Part shown: one piece after another, positions 35,948 through 45,422 of the stretch
Layout: every line of letters starts with the position of its first letter
Position numbering within the stretch: the first letter of the stretch is position 1
Source of the DNA: UBA7328 sp002471345
GTDB taxonomy: Bacteria > Bacteroidota > Bacteroidia > Chitinophagales > Saprospiraceae
Direction of reading: 5' to 3'
NCBI GenBank assembly: GCA_964011275.1
Contig: CAXGOB010000012.1
Span: 16,722-80,721, forward strand
Length of the DNA: 64,000 nucleotides
The notes under the pieces: model-generated
What the model was told of the DNA's origin: nothing
The model's input: the letters and a program-made list of their open reading frames with translations, nothing else
Databases searched by the model: none
Position numbers and translations under genes: made by a program

Positions 35948-37012
35948 TTACTTTTCTGATTTATTTATGAAATAGGACCTCCATTTATCTAGTGCTAGAA
36001 TCATATCATCTGGCAGCTCACTTTCAAAGTACATTTTCTCCTCTGTGTGAGGATGTATAAAACCTAAAGATTTAGCATGAAGTGCCTGTCTTGGACAAAG
36101 CTTAAAACAGTTTTCTACAAACTGCTTGTACTTAGAATAGACTGTTCCTTTTACTACTCTAGATCCGTCATACTTACTATCAGAAAATACTTGATGACCT
36201 ATATGATTCATGTGTACTCGAATCTGGTGAGTGCGGCCAGTTTCAAGTTTACACTCGATAAGACTTACATAATACATGTCCTCTAGCACCTTATAATGTG
36301 TGATGGCATGTTTAGCTCCTTCACTATCATCAGGGTGTACTGCCATGATTGTGCGACGCCTTGGATGTCTTCCTATATACGCTTCTACAGTCCCTTCTTG
36401 TTCTTCAAAATTTCCCCAAACTACAGCATTATAGGTTCGTTCTATGTCATGATCAAAGAATTGTTTGGCCAAGTGACTCATAGCATATTCTGTCTTAGCT
36501 ATGACCATTAATCCTGAAGTATCTTTATCTAATCTATGAACTAGTCCAGGGCGATCAATCTCATTTCCTGGCAATACGGGAATATCATCCCTCTGTATGT
36601 GAAAGGCAATGGCATGAACTAATGTACCTGTCTTATTTCCAAAGCCTGGATGGACCACCATCCCTGATGGTTTGTGAATTACCATAAGGTATTCATCTTC
36701 AAAGACTATGTTCAATGGAATATCTTCTGGTATAATTTTGTGTACCTCTCCACTTTGTCTTTCTATTAAGATTTTAATAGTATCAAATGGTTTTACCTTA
36801 TGGTTAGGTTTTACAGTTTTTTCATTTACTAAAACTGTACCTGCTCTGATTGCTATTTGCACCTTGTTTCGAGTAGTGTGCTCTACCCTATTCATAATAA
36901 ACTTATCAACTCTCAGTGGACTTTGCCCTTTATCCACATCTATTACAGTCAATTCATGAGTTTCTCCCTCAAGGATCTCATCCTCTCTAATTTTTTCATT
37001 TTTCATACTCAT
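35948..37012 (-). CDS. rluD: RluA/RluD-family 23S rRNA pseudouridine synthase
   Basis: 354 residues. An N-terminal S4 domain (SPLRVDKFIMNRVEHTTRNKVQIAIRAGTVLVNEKTVKPNHKVKPFDTI) is followed by the catalytic domain with the motif II HRLDKDTSGLMVIAKTEYAM, whose Asp is the catalytic residue. The family pieces FEDEYLMVIHKPSGMVVHPGFGN and LIECKLETGRTHQIRVHMNHIGHQVFSD are present. This full layout fits RluD (modifying helix 69) better than RluA or TruC, but the exact target nucleotide is not proven. It is the first gene of the apparent operon ahead of luxC-like and nth. Confidence 0.9.
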   Translation of the reverse strand: MSMKNEKIREDEILEGETHELTVIDVDKGQSPLRVDKFIMNRVEHTTRNKVQIAIRAGTVLVNEKTVKPNHKVKPFDTIKILIERQSGEVHKIIPEDIPLNIVFEDEYLMVIHKPSGMVVHPGFGNKTGTLVHAIAFHIQRDDIPVLPGNEIDRPGLVHRLDKDTSGLMVIAKTEYAMSHLAKQFFDHDIERTYNAVVWGNFEEQEGTVEAYIGRHPRRRTIMAVHPDDSEGAKHAITHYKVLEDMYYVSLIECKLETGRTHQIRVHMNHIGHQVFSDSKYDGSRVVKGTVYSKYKQFVENCFKLCPRQALHAKSLGFIHPHTEEKMYFESELPDDMILALDKWRSYFINKSEK

Positions 37013-37212
37013 TGTGGTATCAAATCAAGCTGCGAAGGTCTTAAAAATTAAAGACAGTCTCTTAGCTCCAATTTAACTGAATCTTCAGGCAAAGAATTGA
37101 TAGAAGAAAAAATGAAATTAGTGCAGCTATTGTTGAGATTCAATAAAGTTAGCCTCTTCATGAATCTATCCTAATTCAATTCTCAAGGAATCCCTTTCTA
37201 ATTCAAAAATTG

Positions 37213-37908
37213 CTAAAAAGCATAGAGCATTCCTATTTTAATCTTATTGTGGTCATTAGCACTATTGACTTCTCTGAAATTGCTATTATCGTCAGGAAGA
37301 ATAAGATATCGAGCTATAGAAGTCTGTGAACGTATGAATTGGAAATCAAAAAACCAGCTATCAGAAACGGGTATGGTAAATCCTCCGCCAATTCCATATT
37401 CTAATCCAAAATTGGTTTGGTTAAAATCAAAATTAATTGATTGTCCATTTTCATCTAACACATTTGTAGAAGTGAATATGAAATTAGGCCCAATGAAAGC
37501 TTCAAAATAAGGTTCCAAAATGGATATTTTGAAATTTGGAAAGATCCTCCAATTGAAATTAACACTGAGGTATCCTGAATTTACCCTTTCCTCTAATCCA
37601 TTGAATACACTTTGATCACTGAAAATATGATCATATTCAATATCAAACCCTAAAAAGTGGGGTGAAAGTGGTTGAACTTGATAAAGCATAAACCCACCTA
37701 TACCGAACCCTTTTTCATCTCCCAAATTTCTCTTGAAAGTAGATTGTGGGAAAAGGACATTCATATTAAATCCAGTGAGTCTTACCTTCAAAGGATCTTC
37801 TGTGTACGTCTCTTCCAGGTCAACACTCTGTGATGAAGCATGTAAACACCAAGCACAACTCAGAATAGTGATTAATGTTAGTATTTTTAGTCGTCGATAG
37901 ACCATCAC
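37213..37908 (-). CDS. Outer-membrane beta-barrel protein
   Basis: 231 residues. A signal peptide (LKILTLITILSCAWCLHASSQ) precedes alternating aromatic strands: FGIGGFMLYQVQPLSPHFLGFDIEYDHIF, GYLSVNFNWRIFPNFKISILEPYFEAFIGP, FGLEYGIGGGFTIPVSDSWFFDFQFI, and the closing HNKIKIGMLYAF with a terminal Phe, which is the BAM recognition signal. It is a small 8-10-stranded barrel of the outer membrane. No function can be read. It stands divergent to the Cys/Met PLP gene (24 bp), and the 200 bp between it and the rluD-like start contain nothing notable. Confidence 0.8.
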   Translation of the reverse strand: MMVYRRLKILTLITILSCAWCLHASSQSVDLEETYTEDPLKVRLTGFNMNVLFPQSTFKRNLGDEKGFGIGGFMLYQVQPLSPHFLGFDIEYDHIFSDQSVFNGLEERVNSGYLSVNFNWRIFPNFKISILEPYFEAFIGPNFIFTSTNVLDENGQSINFDFNQTNFGLEYGIGGGFTIPVSDSWFFDFQFIRSQTSIARYLILPDDNSNFREVNSANDHNKIKIGMLYAF

Positions 37909-37932
37909 TTAAATATAAAAATTGGTTTTCAT

Positions 37933-39132
37933 ATGAATAAACGAAGTTTTGAGACTTTATGTGTTAAAGCGGCAAAAGATACTTCTACTACTAAACCACA
38001 TAATCTTCCAATATACTCTACAGCCTCTTTTGTATTTGAAAATATAGAACAAGGTATTAATATATTCGACGGAACGGAAAAAGGACATCTATATGCGAGA
38101 TATGGGAATCCTACTGTTGAAGCTGTTGCTAATAAAATCGCCTCTTTGGAGGGTTATGATTTAGACATTGACCCTTTTGGAATAATGACTTCATCAGGAA
38201 TGGCGTCTGTTACTACATTGATAATGGGAATTCTCAAAAGTGGTGATGCTATTCTCACTCAAGGTAATCTCTATGGAGGCACCACTCAACTTGTAAAAGA
38301 TGTATTCAGCAAATTCGGAATAACAACAATTTTTGTAAATCTTCGAGATCCAAATCAACTCAAAAAAGCCCTAGACAATCATCCAGAGATTAAAGCAATC
38401 TACTTTGAGACTCCTTCTAATCCTGCCTTAGATTGTGTAGATATGGAAGTTCTTTCCTCATTTGCAAAATCACATAAGTTATACACCATCATTGACAATA
38501 CTTTCAGTACACCGATGCTTCAACAGCCATTTAAGTATGGAATTGATTTTATAGTTCATAGCACCACGAAATATCTAAATGGCCACGGCAACAGCATCTC
38601 AGGAATAGTACTTGGAAGGGACAAAAAGCACTATCCTCTGATTTGGGATGCTATGAAATATATAGGAGCAAATCTTAGCCCTTGGGAGGCATGGTTAGTT
38701 AATAATGGGCTTAAAACCCTAGCGCTTAGAATGAAAAAACATTCCGAAAATGCTATGGCATTAGCTAACATGCTTGTAAAGCATCCTCAAGTTGAAAAAG
38801 TAAATTATTTAGGTTTAAAAGGTCATCCAGATCATGAATTGGCAAAAAAACAAATGTCAGATTATGGAGGTATGCTCACTTTTGAAGTAAAAGGTGGAAT
38901 GGAAGCCGGAAAAAAGCTCATGAATTCAGTCACTATGGCCACGATGGCACCAACTTTAGGAGATGTAGACACATTGATTATGCATCCTGCTTCAATGTCT
39001 CATCGCAGTGTACCAAAAGAGATGAGAATCGAAAATGGTATAAATGATGGAATGATAAGGGTCTCCGTAGGAATTGAAGGAACTGAAGATCTAATTGATG
39101 ACTTCGAGAATGCACTCGATAGCTTACTCTAA
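37933..39132 (+). CDS. PLP-dependent Cys/Met metabolism enzyme (O-acylhomoserine sulfhydrylase or gamma-lyase type)
   Basis: 399 residues of the trans-sulfuration family. Hallmarks are YARYGNPTVEAVANKIASLEG, SSGMASVTTLIMGILKSGDAILTQGNLYGGT, YFETPSNPALDCVDM, then the PLP Lys in FIVHSTTKYLNGHGNSISG and a C-terminal HPASMSHRSVPKEMR. Possible activities are O-acetylhomoserine sulfhydrylase, cystathionine gamma-synthase/lyase or methionine gamma-lyase. These cannot be told apart here by eye, so no gene symbol is given. It stands alone, convergent with the LOG-like gene. No other sulfur-assimilation gene lies next to it. Confidence 0.88.
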   Translation: MNKRSFETLCVKAAKDTSTTKPHNLPIYSTASFVFENIEQGINIFDGTEKGHLYARYGNPTVEAVANKIASLEGYDLDIDPFGIMTSSGMASVTTLIMGILKSGDAILTQGNLYGGTTQLVKDVFSKFGITTIFVNLRDPNQLKKALDNHPEIKAIYFETPSNPALDCVDMEVLSSFAKSHKLYTIIDNTFSTPMLQQPFKYGIDFIVHSTTKYLNGHGNSISGIVLGRDKKHYPLIWDAMKYIGANLSPWEAWLVNNGLKTLALRMKKHSENAMALANMLVKHPQVEKVNYLGLKGHPDHELAKKQMSDYGGMLTFEVKGGMEAGKKLMNSVTMATMAPTLGDVDTLIMHPASMSHRSVPKEMRIENGINDGMIRVSVGIEGTEDLIDDFENALDSLL

Positions 39133-39180
39133 ATTTCAAATGAAAAAAGATCGAAATTCTTTAATTTAAACAGAGAGTGA

Positions 39181-39867
39181 TTATAGACCGTAGTTAGGTG
39201 TCAATTCTCCAATATTATCCACATCGTAGAAATTATGAATAATATTAATCACCTCTTCAGGGTCATCAACAACAGGAATAAGGTCCATGTCTTTAGCACT
39301 CACATTGCCATTATTTTCTAACATCTCATCTTGGATCCAAGATTTTATCCCATTCCAAAATGAAGAGCCCATAAGAACTACTGGCACTTTTTTAATAGTA
39401 CCAGTCTGAATAAGAGTCAATACCTCAAATAACTCATCTAATGTGCCAAATCCTCCAGGCATAGCCACAAAGGCCTGAGCATATTTCACAAACATCACTT
39501 TTCTTACGAAGAAATATCTGAAATTTAAATTTTTATCATTGTCGATATAAGGATTATGGGAAGCTTCAAATGGGAGCTCTATATTAAGTCCGACCGACAC
39601 CCCATTGCTTTCTCTAGCACCTTTATTGGCAGCTTCCATTATACCGGGCCCTCCTCCTGATATTACTCCATATCCTTCTTCTGTTAGCCTTTTCGCCATT
39701 TGCACAGTAAGCTGGTAGAAATCATGATTCGGTTTGGTGCGAGCTGATCCGAATATGGAAACACAAGGACCAACATTATTCATTTTTTCAAACCCTTCAA
39801 CAAACTCTGAGATTACCTTGAACATCGTCCAAGAGTTTTCTGCATCTATATGTTGCCATTTTCTCAT
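39181..39867 (-). CDS. LOG-family (TIGR00730) Rossmann-fold nucleotide phosphoribohydrolase-like protein
   Basis: 228 residues from the ATG at 39867 (MRKWQHIDAENSW). The longer frame to 39933 adds a hydrophobic stretch without family support. The LOG motif is AMPGGFGTLDELFEVLTLIQTG, with the PGGxGTxxE signature of lysine-decarboxylase-like/LOG proteins and its catalytic Glu. It also has CVSIFGSARTKPNHDFYQL at the start and GVISGGGPGIMEAANKGARE. In plants and some bacteria the family releases free cytokinin from its riboside monophosphate; bacterial forms may cleave AMP or related nucleotides. The partner here is unknown. Confidence 0.88.
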   Translation of the reverse strand: MRKWQHIDAENSWTMFKVISEFVEGFEKMNNVGPCVSIFGSARTKPNHDFYQLTVQMAKRLTEEGYGVISGGGPGIMEAANKGARESNGVSVGLNIELPFEASHNPYIDNDKNLNFRYFFVRKVMFVKYAQAFVAMPGGFGTLDELFEVLTLIQTGTIKKVPVVLMGSSFWNGIKSWIQDEMLENNGNVSAKDMDLIPVVDDPEEVINIIHNFYDVDNIGELTPNYGL

Positions 39868-40050
39868 GCTATTTTCTGTTTTATCTTTTACAAAAAACTG
39901 CCCCAGAATGAGAATGACCTCAAACCGGAGCAATTTGTTAGTTCTTCAATTATTGAGCATCAATTGAAGTACTAGATCTTAAGTTTATGACGTGACCATT
40001 ATATGGTCTTATCTTCATTATGAAAGAGTACCTAGCCTTTTTATTCAGCT

Positions 40051-41328
40051 CTACACGTATATCTCTTTGTACTTAGAATACTCATCTCTTATATAATATT
40101 GCAATTGCTCTAAGCTGTCAAATTTGTCAAAAAGCTCCTGCATTTCCGTTTTCTCCTTTCCTTCACCTTTTACGAATACTTTTACATGGTTCTTTGTGAT
40201 TTCATCATCGGAAAGAATAACCAGCCTTTCCATCACATTTCTAAGTTCTCTGATGTTACCAGACCAAGGTAGCTTTTGTAATTCCTTGATTGCTGAGGGC
40301 TGAATACCTTTTTGTTGTATTCCATACTCTCTACAGATCACTTTATTAAAGTAATTGGCTAAAAGCGGAATGTCGTCTAATCTTTCGTTGAGGCTTGGAA
40401 CTTTTAAAATTATAACAGCTAATCTGTGATATAAATCTTCTCTAAATCGACCTTTAGATATCTCAGCTCTGAGATCTTTATTGGTGGCAGCAACCACTCT
40501 TACGTCAACTTGAATTTCCTTGTCTCCACCTACTCTTACTATTCTACTTTCCTGTAAAGCCCTGAGCACTTTAGCCTGAGCAGAAAGGCTCATATCACCT
40601 ATTTCATCAAGAAAAAGTGTGCCTTTATGAGCCAATTCAAATTTTCCTACTCGTTGTTTATGGGCTGAAGTAAATGAGCCTTTCTCATGTCCAAATAACT
40701 CACTCTCTATTAGTTCTGATGGAATTGCTGCACAATTCACCTCAATAAGCGCTTCTTTTCTTCTTGAGCTTTTTTCATGTACCCATCTTGCCACTAACTC
40801 TTTACCAGTGCCATTTTCTCCGTTTATTAGAATCCTTGCATCAGTTGGGCCGACTACATCAATCGTCTCCTTTATCTTCACGATACCTTCAGATTCACCT
40901 ACAATTTCTTGTGCTACGGATTTTTTATTAACTCTTTTCTGAAGTACTTTCTTTTCGGATATAAGAGTAGACTTGTCCATCGCATTTCTGATGGTAATCA
41001 GCAGCCTGTTTAAATCTGGTGGTTTCTGAATGAAATCAAAAGCTCCTTTTTTTACTGCTTCTACTGCCGTGTCAATATTTCCATGTCCAGAAATCATGAC
41101 AACTGGAAGTTCAGGTTTAGTCGCTTGGATTTTTTCCATGACTTCCATTCCATCCATCTTTGGCATCTTCACATCTAGTATGACAACGTCAAACTGATTC
41201 TGCTTCAGTTTTACCATGCAATCTAGACCATCATTGGCCTCTATCACCTCATATTTTTCAAATTCTAAAATATCCTTGAGGGTTCGTCTGATACTTTTGT
41301 CATCATCTACTACTAGAATTCTCGCCAT
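40051..41328 (-). CDS. NtrC-family sigma-54 activator with receiver and AAA+ domains but no DNA-binding domain
   Basis: 425 residues. The receiver domain has phospho-acceptor Asp52 in VVILDVKMPKMDG. The AAA+ domain has Walker A GENGTGKELVARWVH, Walker B GTLFLDEIGDM, arginine-finger region GRFREDLYHRLAVI, and the loop that contacts sigma-54 reads GSFTSA where most enhancers have GAFTGA. The region after the AAA+ domain (VKVFVKGEGKEKTEMQELF to EYSKYKEIYV) ends at residue 425 with no Fis-type HTH, and no HTH is visible in any frame just downstream. It can therefore only act in solution, on free promoters, or with another DNA-bound protein. No cognate kinase lies adjacent. Confidence 0.88.
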   Translation of the reverse strand: MARILVVDDDKSIRRTLKDILEFEKYEVIEANDGLDCMVKLKQNQFDVVILDVKMPKMDGMEVMEKIQATKPELPVVMISGHGNIDTAVEAVKKGAFDFIQKPPDLNRLLITIRNAMDKSTLISEKKVLQKRVNKKSVAQEIVGESEGIVKIKETIDVVGPTDARILINGENGTGKELVARWVHEKSSRRKEALIEVNCAAIPSELIESELFGHEKGSFTSAHKQRVGKFELAHKGTLFLDEIGDMSLSAQAKVLRALQESRIVRVGGDKEIQVDVRVVAATNKDLRAEISKGRFREDLYHRLAVIILKVPSLNERLDDIPLLANYFNKVICREYGIQQKGIQPSAIKELQKLPWSGNIRELRNVMERLVILSDDEITKNHVKVFVKGEGKEKTEMQELFDKFDSLEQLQYYIRDEYSKYKEIYV

Positions 41329-41467
41329 AGAGTTGCTTTTTCTTTATTACTACAATAATCATGCAAATATATTAAAGAAATTAACAATATGTTAATACAT
41401 AAGGAATTTTATTAATGTGTATTGATTAAGCTCGGATGAGATTTGAGTACATCTGCTTTACTAAATC

Positions 41468-42739
41468 CTAATTCACAAAGTGATCATAAATTAACTGATG
41501 AATCTTAGGTCTAACATTCATCTTATAAATATTGCGATGAGACCTTGAAGGATATACTCTATTACTCAGAAAAACATAAACAAGATTATATTCAGGATCA
41601 GCCCAGACCAAAGTACCAGTAAATCCAGAATGTCCGAAACTATCTTTACTGGCATCTTTAGATACAGAACTTAAAACTTCATCAAACTCTATCAGAGGTT
41701 TATCAAATCCCAGGCCCCTCCTATTTTCCGATTCACAAAACTGGCATTCTGTGAATTCCTGAATAGCTGAGGAATCAATAAATCTACCTCCATTATATAA
41801 TCCATTGTCAAGATAAACTTGAAACAACCTAGCTAAGCTTTTCGCATTACCAAATAATCCAGCATTACATGATACTCCGCCCCACATCGCTGCTGCTTCG
41901 TCATGTACAGTACCGTGAACTAGTTGATTTCTAAAATTAGTATCAATTTCAGATGGAACAATCTCGTTTAGAGGGTAAGAACTTTTAGGAAGATACATTA
42001 GGCCATCATTTATTTCTAATGGGTTGTATAATTCTGTATTAAGCACCTCTAAAAATGGCCTTCCTTTTACTTTTTCAATGAGCTTTGGCAGTAATTGAAA
42101 AAACAAGCCAGAATATTTATACTCTTTCTCTCCAATTTTAGTCTTTTTTATCCTTCTCTCCATCTTCTTTTGATAGCGCTTATGCATAAAAAGAGAATCT
42201 GTTATACCTATTGGAAATAGTCTATTCTTTTTGTTCTTAAATGTTCTTTTCTTCCACTGATCATCTTCATTTTTCAAATCTGAATAATACACGATATATG
42301 GTAACAGACCGGCTTGGTGTGCCAATATTTCTCGTATGGTGATTTTATTCTTGTTTGATGTATTAAACGCTCTGATATATTCAGAGGCGGGTTTATCTAA
42401 ATCCACTTTTCCTTTAGCGACTAGATTCATTAGAAGTGGAAGTCCTGTTGTCACTTTGGTTATAGATGCTAAATCATAAAGATGATTGAGTTCAACAGTT
42501 ATATTTTCTTCATAAGTATGGTGCCCATATGCTTTTTCAAATACTATCTCACCATCTTTAACTACTAATATTTGAGCACCCGGAAAGGCAGCAGAATCTA
42601 TTGCGTCATAAATGATCGAATCAACTTGTAGTTCGAATATTTCTTGCGTATATGTAGTCTTGCTTAGAAAAAAAAGCAAAATGAATAAAAGTCTAGGCGA
42701 CAGACTAATTGATCCAAATGGAATAGAAAAAATTTTCAT
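41468..42739 (-). CDS. Exported beta-lactamase-fold serine hydrolase
   Basis: 423 residues with a hydrophobic N-terminus (PRLLFILLFFLSKTTYTQ) consistent with a signal peptide. The class C beta-lactamase/transpeptidase fold shows FPGAQILVVKDGEIVFEKAYG, the SxxK motif in LYDLASITKVTTGLPLL, YSG in KEYKYSGLFFQLLP (the YxN tyrosine position) and HSG in DSFGHSGFTGTLVW (third motif). Similar domains in Bacteroidota are often fused to an N-terminal GH3 NagZ, while here only the hydrolase is present. Possible roles are esterase, peptidase or cell-wall amide hydrolase. Substrate is not known. It is preceded by the kbp terminator. Confidence 0.8.
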   Translation of the reverse strand: MKIFSIPFGSISLSPRLLFILLFFLSKTTYTQEIFELQVDSIIYDAIDSAAFPGAQILVVKDGEIVFEKAYGHHTYEENITVELNHLYDLASITKVTTGLPLLMNLVAKGKVDLDKPASEYIRAFNTSNKNKITIREILAHQAGLLPYIVYYSDLKNEDDQWKKRTFKNKKNRLFPIGITDSLFMHKRYQKKMERRIKKTKIGEKEYKYSGLFFQLLPKLIEKVKGRPFLEVLNTELYNPLEINDGLMYLPKSSYPLNEIVPSEIDTNFRNQLVHGTVHDEAAAMWGGVSCNAGLFGNAKSLARLFQVYLDNGLYNGGRFIDSSAIQEFTECQFCESENRRGLGFDKPLIEFDEVLSSVSKDASKDSFGHSGFTGTLVWADPEYNLVYVFLSNRVYPSRSHRNIYKMNVRPKIHQLIYDHFVN

Positions 42740-42820
42740 ACCAAAATGTTCTTCAGCTTCACTTTGACAAGATACGCACTACAGAACCTTTTTCAATGTT
42801 TATCTATAAAACCCAAAATA

Positions 42821-42855
42821 AAAAAGGTGAACGACAGCAATCATTCACCTTTTTT
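42821..42855. terminator. Terminator after kbp
   Basis: AAAAAGGTGAA (42821-42831) pairs with TTCACCTTTTT (42845-42855) around a 13-nt loop. Both strands end in T-runs, so it can stop the leftward kbp transcript as well as rightward reading. Confidence 0.65.
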
Positions 42856-42876
42856 CATATCCGAAATACAAAAAAA

Positions 42877-43323
42877 TTATAGCGCAGGAATTCTTAAGAT
42901 TTGTCCAGGATAAATCTCATCTGGATCTTTTAACATTGGCTTATTTGCCTCGAATATAACTGGATATTTCATTGGATCTCCATATACCTCCTTAGCTATT
43001 TTAGAAAGATAATCACCCTTCTTTACTTCATAAAAAGTGGACTCAGGCTCTGGGTTTCTTACTTCAATATTATCTGCTACAGCTCCTACTCCTTCTACAT
43101 TACCAAGAGCCAATATCACTTTTTCTCTATCCGCATTGTTATCAGTAGAACCTTCTACTATTACTTGCTGAGCTAAATCTATTCTTAAGTTATCTACGGG
43201 TATACCTAATTGTGTCACAGCACCTTTAAGAGCTGTAATTCTTGCTTCTTCTTCAGTTGGTTCAGCTTCTTTTTTACCGAAAACCTTTTTTCCTGCATTT
43301 TTAATAAAGGAGAATAATCCCAT
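42877..43323 (-). CDS. kbp: BON-LysM protein, Kbp/YgaU-like
   Basis: 148 residues, matching E. coli Kbp (YgaU, 149). It starts MGLFSFIKNAGKKVFG, then a BON domain (about 25-90, ITALKGAVTQLGIPVDNLRIDLAQQVIVEG) and a C-terminal LysM (STFYEVKKGDYLSKIAKEVYGDPMKYPVIFEAN with closing GQILRIPAL). E. coli Kbp binds potassium and senses it in the cytoplasm. There is no signal peptide here either, despite the LysM domain. Regulation cannot be read from the sequence. It stands alone on the minus strand with a terminator close behind. Confidence 0.88.
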   Translation of the reverse strand: MGLFSFIKNAGKKVFGKKEAEPTEEEARITALKGAVTQLGIPVDNLRIDLAQQVIVEGSTDNNADREKVILALGNVEGVGAVADNIEVRNPEPESTFYEVKKGDYLSKIAKEVYGDPMKYPVIFEANKPMLKDPDEIYPGQILRIPAL

Positions 43324-43493
43324 GTCTTACGTTTAATTTTGTGTGATAAAATAGCGAATGTATAAATGAATCTTCCTACTAAGAAAAAAATAATTCAAAA
43401 AATAAGCATCAATGAATTGTTTTTCCCACTCTAAAGGATACATTTAATTGGCCTTCATTTTTTAGAACTCTAAGAAGGTGTAAATAATTCCAT

Positions 43494-44609
43494 ATGTCAA
43501 GAAATTTCATTAAAAAAATTGATATTATCCCTCTTCAAATCGAATTAACTGAGCCATTTGTAATCTCAAAAGGACCGCTCACATTCGCAACTATAACGGT
43601 TATCAAAATCTATACTAATGAAGGTTATGGTATTGGCGAATGTTGTCCTTATCGTACCATACATGGCGAAACTCATGAAGGAACTATTGCAGCAGGAAAA
43701 AAAATTGCCAATGAAATAATGGGTATGGACGCCAGAGAGATTCATAAAATTGTGCATGTAATGAATCGTACTCTAGCAGGAAACGCATCCATCAAAGGAG
43801 CTTTTGATATGGCCCTATATGATCTAAATGCTAAATTAGTCGACCTTCCACTTTATAGATTCCTCAATGGAGATGCAGATAAGGTGATGTATACAGATAT
43901 GACTGTCAGTCTATTAGAAAAAGACAAGATGGTAGAAAAGGCATTGAAATTTCAAAAAGATGGATTTCCAGTACTAAAAGTAAAACTGGGTAAAAGGCCT
44001 TCACAAGCAGATGTAGAAAGAATGCAGGCTATCAGATCGGCAATAGGTGATGACTTGCCTCTGAGAATTGATGCAAATCAAGGGTGGAATTATATTGAAT
44101 CGATAAGAGCCCTAAGTGCAATGGCAGATTTGGGAATAGAACATTGTGAGGCACCAATACCCGCCGCAAATTTCATAGACCTTCAAAAACTAAGAATAGA
44201 AAGCCCAATTAGCATTATGGGGGATGAATCCGTATTTGTTCATCAAGATGCGTATAGAATGCTGGCTGCAGAGTGTATAGATCTTATAAATATCAAATTA
44301 GGTAAGTCAGGAGGTATATGCAATGCTATGAAAATTGCAAGTATTGCAGAGGCCGCTGGAGTATATTGCCAAGTAGGTTCCTTTTCAGAATCACGACTGG
44401 GAATTACAGCTTTGGCTCATTTTAGCATGGTATGGGACAACATTATATATTTTGACATGGACAGTCCATTGATGCATTCCTTTGACCCTATTAAAGGAGG
44501 TATGATCTATCATGACGATTGGAGAGTGACAGTAACTGATGAACCTGGAATTGGTGCAGACTATGATTCAGATTTTCTAAAAGGATTTAAAACTGAAGAA
44601 ATCACCTAA
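43494..44609 (+). CDS. Enolase-superfamily enzyme (MLE/dipeptide-epimerase type)
   Basis: 371 residues. N-terminal capping domain (PLQIELTEPFVISKGPLTFATITVI), then the TIM barrel with all MLE-subgroup residues: KxK motif K162/K164 in VLKVKLGK, metal ligands D193 (RIDANQGW), E219 (EHCEAPIPA) and D244 (IMGDESVF), and the second base K268 (LINIKLGKSGG). This set supports 1,1-proton transfer (epimerase/racemase), as in dipeptide epimerases and N-succinylamino-acid racemases of Bacteroidota. It is the first gene of a run with argB, an M20 deacylase and argH, spaced 36 bp from argB. It may act on an N-acylated amino acid or an L-Ala-D/L-Glu-like dipeptide. Which one is not decidable by eye. Confidence 0.85.
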   Translation: MSRNFIKKIDIIPLQIELTEPFVISKGPLTFATITVIKIYTNEGYGIGECCPYRTIHGETHEGTIAAGKKIANEIMGMDAREIHKIVHVMNRTLAGNASIKGAFDMALYDLNAKLVDLPLYRFLNGDADKVMYTDMTVSLLEKDKMVEKALKFQKDGFPVLKVKLGKRPSQADVERMQAIRSAIGDDLPLRIDANQGWNYIESIRALSAMADLGIEHCEAPIPAANFIDLQKLRIESPISIMGDESVFVHQDAYRMLAAECIDLINIKLGKSGGICNAMKIASIAEAAGVYCQVGSFSESRLGITALAHFSMVWDNIIYFDMDSPLMHSFDPIKGGMIYHDDWRVTVTDEPGIGADYDSDFLKGFKTEEIT

Positions 44610-44645
44610 GTCATACAACCTAAGAATTAAGAAAAACAAACAAAG

Positions 44646-45422
44646 TTGAAGAATCAACTAACGGTATATAAAATCGGAGGAAAAATTATTGACAATCCAA
44701 CTCACATGAAAGCTTTTCTCTTTGGGATAAAGCAATCAAAAGGGCATAAAATAATCGTACATGGAGGAGGTAATACTGCCTCTAAAGTGATGAATCAAAT
44801 AGGCCTTAAACCAAAAATGATAGATGGCCGAAGAATTACAGATGCTGCTGCTTTAGAGATAGTAACCATGGTGTATGGTGGACTTATTAATAAGAGACTA
44901 GTAGCTCAACTTCAATCTATCGGTGTAAATGCCATTGGCCTTTCTGGAGCGGATGGGGATATCATAAGAGCTCATAAACGAGAAGTAAGGGAGATAGATT
45001 ATGGATGGGTTGGAGATATAGATGAAGTCAATGGCAAAGCATTAAGTGCCATATGTAAAAATGAAAATGTACCAGTAATATGCCCCTTGACTCATGATGG
45101 AAATGGCCACATGCTTAATACTAATGCAGATACAATTGCATCTCAGGTAGCTATTGCACTTGCCCAAGAATTCGACATAGAATTAGTCTTTTGTTTTGAG
45201 CTTAAAGGTGTTTTATCAAATTATGATGATAAACAATCAGTTATACCTGAAATTTCCAGGAAGGATGCTGCACAAATGCACAATAAAGGAATAATAAATG
45301 ATGGAATGATACCTAAACTCAAAAATGGATTTGACGCATTGGAGGGTGGAGTGAGAAATGTTTTCATAAAGCATGTCGAGGATATAAATGACATAAATGC
45401 AGGTACAACTCTAGACCTATGA
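44646..45422 (+). CDS. argB: N-acetylglutamate kinase-like amino acid kinase
   Basis: 258 residues from a TTG start at 44646 (KNQLTVYKIGGKIID). An ATG 20 codons in (44706) would remove the KIGGKI nucleotide loop, so TTG is preferred. The amino acid kinase fold has IVHGGGNTASKVMNQIGLKPKMIDGRRITD, VNAIGLSGADGDIIRAHK, ADTIASQVAIALAQEF and a C-terminal NDGMIPKLKNGFDALEGGVRNVFI, the ArgB allosteric/substrate region. Bacteroidota often use N-succinylated instead of N-acetylated intermediates in arginine synthesis, so the acyl group here is open. Its stop overlaps the next start (ATGA), so translation is coupled. Confidence 0.88.
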   Translation: MKNQLTVYKIGGKIIDNPTHMKAFLFGIKQSKGHKIIVHGGGNTASKVMNQIGLKPKMIDGRRITDAAALEIVTMVYGGLINKRLVAQLQSIGVNAIGLSGADGDIIRAHKREVREIDYGWVGDIDEVNGKALSAICKNENVPVICPLTHDGNGHMLNTNADTIASQVAIALAQEFDIELVFCFELKGVLSNYDDKQSVIPEISRKDAAQMHNKGIINDGMIPKLKNGFDALEGGVRNVFIKHVEDINDINAGTTLDL

